Of a stretch of DNA of 64,000 nucleotides, positions 63,964 to 64,000 are shown piece by piece; the stretch's first letter is position 1, and every line of letters starts with the position of its first letter. The DNA lies in contig CBDFMS010000020.1 in NCBI GenBank assembly GCA_965249735.1, forward strand, positions 62,001-126,000. Direction: 5' to 3'. Source of the stretch: JANQSS01 sp965249735 (GTDB taxonomy: Bacteria; Bacteroidota; Bacteroidia; Chitinophagales; Saprospiraceae). A model generated the notes under the pieces. It was not told the DNA's origin and did no database searches. It was given only the letters and a program-made list of their open reading frames with translations. Made by a program: the position numbers and the translations under genes.

Positions 63964-64000
63964 ATGTTCAAAAAGAGAAAAATAAATGACATTAAGTCAA
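63964..64000 (+). CDS. Possible start of the next gene (runs off the window)
   Basis: An ATG at 63964 opens a frame to the window edge (MFKKRKINDIKS). A second ATG at 63986 in another frame (MTLSQ) is also possible. Only 12 codons are visible, so the product cannot be named; a further glycan gene is expected from context. Confidence 0.25.
   Translation, partial: MFKKRKINDIKS

Noticed and set aside
1..64000. Search by eye for tRNA, rRNA, CRISPR arrays, insertion sequences and prophage genes
   Set aside because: No cloverleaf, repeat-spacer array, transposase or phage structural protein was seen; a dedicated tRNA/CRISPR scan would settle this.

Overview
The window looks like chromosomal DNA of a Bacteroidota bacterium, possibly a Saprospiria-like lineage. 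The evidence is a mutY-ssb-gldE-gldD block (GldD and GldE are gliding-motility proteins typical of this phylum), a degenerate one-cysteine DksA-like protein, FG-GAP/ASPIC and Asp-box surface proteins, a GH3-beta-lactamase fusion, and few strong Shine-Dalgarno sites. I see no rRNA, tRNA, CRISPR array, transposase or phage gene. Genus-level placement is not possible from this window.

Left part (about 0.8-36 kb), ordinary chromosome. 0.8-8.2 kb: a small membrane-anchored protein, an S9 peptidase, a zinc-type CDF exporter, then mutY, ssb, gldE and gldD. 8.3-16.2 kb (minus strand): a YfcC-type carrier, a LolC/E-like permease, a GH3-beta-lactamase fusion and a TMTC-like membrane TPR protein. 16.7-25 kb: an ArsC/Spx-like thioredoxin-fold protein, a large FG-GAP lipoprotein, an M1 aminopeptidase, an alpha/beta hydrolase and heme A synthase. 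Two parS-type palindromes lie at 17.17 and 17.21 kb, and a weaker third one lies inside the heme A synthase gene at 24.2 kb. An AT-rich gap at 24.93-25.33 kb carries three perfect DnaA boxes and several near-matches. Together these suggest the chromosomal replication origin. 25.3-36 kb: dtd, a MazG-like gene, a DksA-like gene, lspA, two ArsR regulators, tsaB, an ECF sigma factor with a likely anti-sigma partner, and a 1465-codon Asp-box/PKD/LamG protein that lacks a recognisable type IX secretion tail.

Right part (36.1-64 kb), a surface-glycan locus that runs off the window. It opens with a sugar aminotransferase, an acyl-carrier protein, a KAS III-type enzyme, a GtrB-like glycosyltransferase and a GNAT acyltransferase, which together could build an N-acylated amino sugar. 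An O-antigen-type ABC exporter follows, but its permease (42.1 kb) and ATPase (49.5 kb) are separated by a tandem array of PhyH-family Fe(II)/2-oxoglutarate oxygenases. Eight PhyH genes carrying nine domains are present in total, five before the ATPase and three after it. A membrane-anchored methyltransferase precedes the ATPase. Directly after it comes a different 2OG enzyme whose metal motif is HxG instead of HxD, as in the WelO5 halogenase class. Two radical SAM proteins, two membrane-anchored SGNH proteins, a UbiA-family membrane transferase, a GDP-mannose 3,5-epimerase-like SDR and further glycosyltransferases complete the locus.

My reading is that the locus makes, decorates and exports a surface glycan or glycolipid through a Wzm/Wzt-type transporter, with an unusually large set of oxidative tailoring enzymes. 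The substrate cannot be read from sequence. The PhyH array and the HxG enzyme beside Wzt are the best candidates for an undescribed system.
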